Source: Circinella minor
Taxonomy: Eukaryota > Mucoromycota > Mucoromycetes > Mucorales > Lichtheimiaceae
NCBI GenBank assembly: GCA_016758965.1
Contig: JAEPRB010000010.1
Span: forward strand, 310,001 to 374,000
DNA: 64,000 nucleotides
Reading direction: 5' to 3'
The translations under genes and the position numbers were made by a program. The notes beneath the pieces were generated by a model, which saw nothing but the letters and a program-made list of their open reading frames with translations, ran no database searches and was not told the origin of the DNA. Shown here piece after piece: positions 62,446-64,000 of the stretch (position 1 is its first letter; each line of letters begins with the position of its first letter).

Positions 62446-62687
62446 GTGTAATTTTTAACCAGAACAACAATAGCTGTCACACCAAACAATTCCATTTCTC
62501 TATAAATGTAGCTTAGCTATAAATCATTATATCATTACCCTTTTTTCTCTATTTTATATTTTCTATTATTATTATAAGTTTGACCAGTTCGTAATACTGG
62601 TGAGTATTTTTTATTGTTATAACGCTATCAATTATTCAATCTAACATATCAAATAAAGGTCATTTTAAGTGAATTTATATTTATTAT

Positions 62688-62790
62688 ACGGGTCAGGCGC
62701 AGCATAGAGGGGGTCGTTATTGTACGCTGCGCCCGTAGTCTGACTTCAATCTTTGATCCATTGAAAAACCATCCTTACTTGAACAATTAC
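62688..62790 (+). repeat. Left inverted-repeat arm of the MITE-like element
   Basis: Carries GGCGCAGC and GCTGCGCC about 20 bp apart (an internal palindrome) followed by the conserved block ending GAACAATTA. Its reverse complement is the right arm. Confidence 0.8.
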
Positions 62791-63556
62791 TTTTGCTATT
62801 AAGTATGTAGAATAATTTGCCTTTGCTATAGATTTACATGAATTTAATAGAAAATGTACCGCTCCTGTTAGTTATGCTCTATAAGAGTAGAAATACGTAA
62901 TAATAGAATAACAATTAGAAAAGGAGCTTGAATATATGAAAACAATAAAGACTACGTACAAATAACAACGAGAAAGTAAAAATGTTCATTATTCCAAAAT
63001 AAAAGTGAAAATAAATTTTTGAATGGGTGTTAAAGATCTGATGATGATGCTGGTATACAACAAAGGATATTCTACATGTAATTAAACTATAATTCAGTAA
63101 GCAATTCATCAAGATAATATATATACATGTATAACTCATTCACCCAAAAAAAAGTAGTTGTTGCCTCAGACACTGCACCAGTATTATCTATAACACAAGC
63201 TTTCATAGTATCTTTTATTATTTTATATTTATATCTTTTATGTTAATGCTATCCACAACACGACGAGTGAATATCCACCTGATATCACTAATACATATAG
63301 TTGCTATGTAGCTTAACACATTTTTGTTTTCATACGCACAAACTATTTGGACAATCTATGATCTTATTTTTCATCTCTTTAAATAATCGAATTAAATGTT
63401 CCACTACATGTTCATCTATATAATAAACTTCTATAATTTTTGTATTATAAATAGTATTCATAAAGATGACAAAGAGGACTTTATCTAAAGCCATCCTTGT
63501 TAAGCATTACGTATATTCAAAAAAAAAAAAATCCAAAGCAATGAAAAAGATGGAAC

Positions 63557-63655
63557 TAATTGTTCAAGTGAGGATGGTTTTTTAATGGATCAAAAAAGAT
63601 TGAAGTCAGACTACGGGCGCAGCATACAATAACGACCCTAACATGCTGCGCTCGT
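63557..63655 (-). repeat. Right inverted-repeat arm of the MITE-like element
   Basis: Reverse complement of the left arm with a few substitutions and a two-base-longer T run. It also contains GCGCAGCAT and ATGCTGCGC as an internal palindrome. The flank TAATTCTCTTA continues the similarity to the relic at 62397. Confidence 0.8.
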
Positions 63656-63669
63656 AGTAATTCTCTTAC

Positions 63670-64000
63670 GTATTTAAAAAAAATAGTTTGTTTTACTGAC
63701 TTTGTGATATGATACAATATGGTAGTTAAGATATTTTAGTACACTTGATAAAAAAAAAAATGCATGCTCATATAATAATACACTATAAAAAAAAATAAAG
63801 TGAATAATATTACACTACGTAATTTCGCTTAAAGTGAAGCAACTTACTATGAGAAGTTGTAACCTTATAATTATTATAAAAGAATCGAGAAGTAGTCACT
63901 TATTTAAAAAATTACAAAGAAACTCTAAAATAAGCTTAAACTGTCGGCTGTTTCTTTTCAAAGTAAAAAAAAAAAAAACTGAAGAGTTCTGTTAATTCTA
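63670..64000. other. Right edge, no gene seen
   Basis: AT-rich sequence with A runs; every frame is stop-dense. Nothing can be supported before the window ends. Confidence 0.5.

Larger units (their letters stand above)
62688..63655. mobile_element. ~1 kb inverted-repeat element (MITE-like)
   Basis: The left arm (about 62688-62790) and right arm (about 63557-63655) are inverted copies. The strongest block is GGGTCGTTATTGTA.GCTGCG, then CCCGTAGTCTGACTTCAATC, then GATCCATT.AAAAACCATCC and CTTGAACAATTA, with only a few differences in about 80 bp. Each arm also folds on itself: GCGCAGCAT near the outer edge pairs with ATGCTGCGC-like sequence about 20 bp inside. The ~770-bp core is AT-rich and has no transposase-like ORF, so the element is probably non-autonomous. 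Target-site duplications are not clear. Confidence 0.8.

Overview
The window looks like nuclear DNA of an early-diverging filamentous fungus, most likely Mucoromycota. It is strongly AT-rich, full of homopolymer and (TA)n/(GA)n tracts, and gene-poor. Its genes are intron-rich with short GT-AG introns, mostly 60-140 nt. The gene set is plainly fungal: a velvet factor, an Rna14-type HAT protein, an Msb1/Mug8 domain, a TALE homeobox and a Syp1/FCHO adaptor. The phylum is an inference from style and gene content. I did not identify a species.

I rebuilt ten genes exon by exon from splice signals and reading phase. In order they are: velvet regulator (+, 6562-8277); Rna14/CstF-77 cleavage factor (-, 9413-15037, 14 exons); Msb1/Mug8 polarity protein (+, 17046-18844); TALE homeodomain factor (-, 25495-26851); kinesin-4-like motor of about 2,260 residues (-, 32332-39816); a 116-aa PPxY single-pass membrane protein (-, 42642-42992), divergent from a secreted beta-helix protein (+, 43324-45533); Syp1/FCHO-type F-BAR/muHD endocytic adaptor (-, 45945-49606, 13 exons); DHA1-type MFS transporter (+, 55004-56971); and a LisH-CTLH-WD40 protein (+, 57597-60634, 13 exons). 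A very short spliced gene candidate lies at 50834-51277 (-).

The genes do not form a pathway cluster. Several act in growth and development: two transcription regulators, a polarity scaffold, a microtubule motor and an endocytic adaptor. The rest are housekeeping or secreted/membrane functions.

Large stretches carry no recognisable gene: 1-6.5, 18.8-25.5, 26.9-32.3, 39.8-42.6 and 51.3-55.0 kb. Some hold decayed coding sequence. The clearest is 53485-53986 (-), where at least four frame changes break one readable protein. The right end (61.4-63.7 kb) is a transposon graveyard: a LINE-like C-terminal remnant, an in-frame 150-nt tandem duplication, and a ~1 kb element with ~100-bp inverted repeats (62688-63655) beside an older relic of the same ends.

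I found no CRISPR array, rRNA, tRNA or prokaryote-like system, and no convincing new multi-gene system. The most interesting items are the inverted-repeat element family, the broken orphan gene, the two large insertions in the kinesin motor domain, the 26-nt micro-exons, a GC-AG intron, and a 2-nt phase conflict at one Rna14 splice junction.
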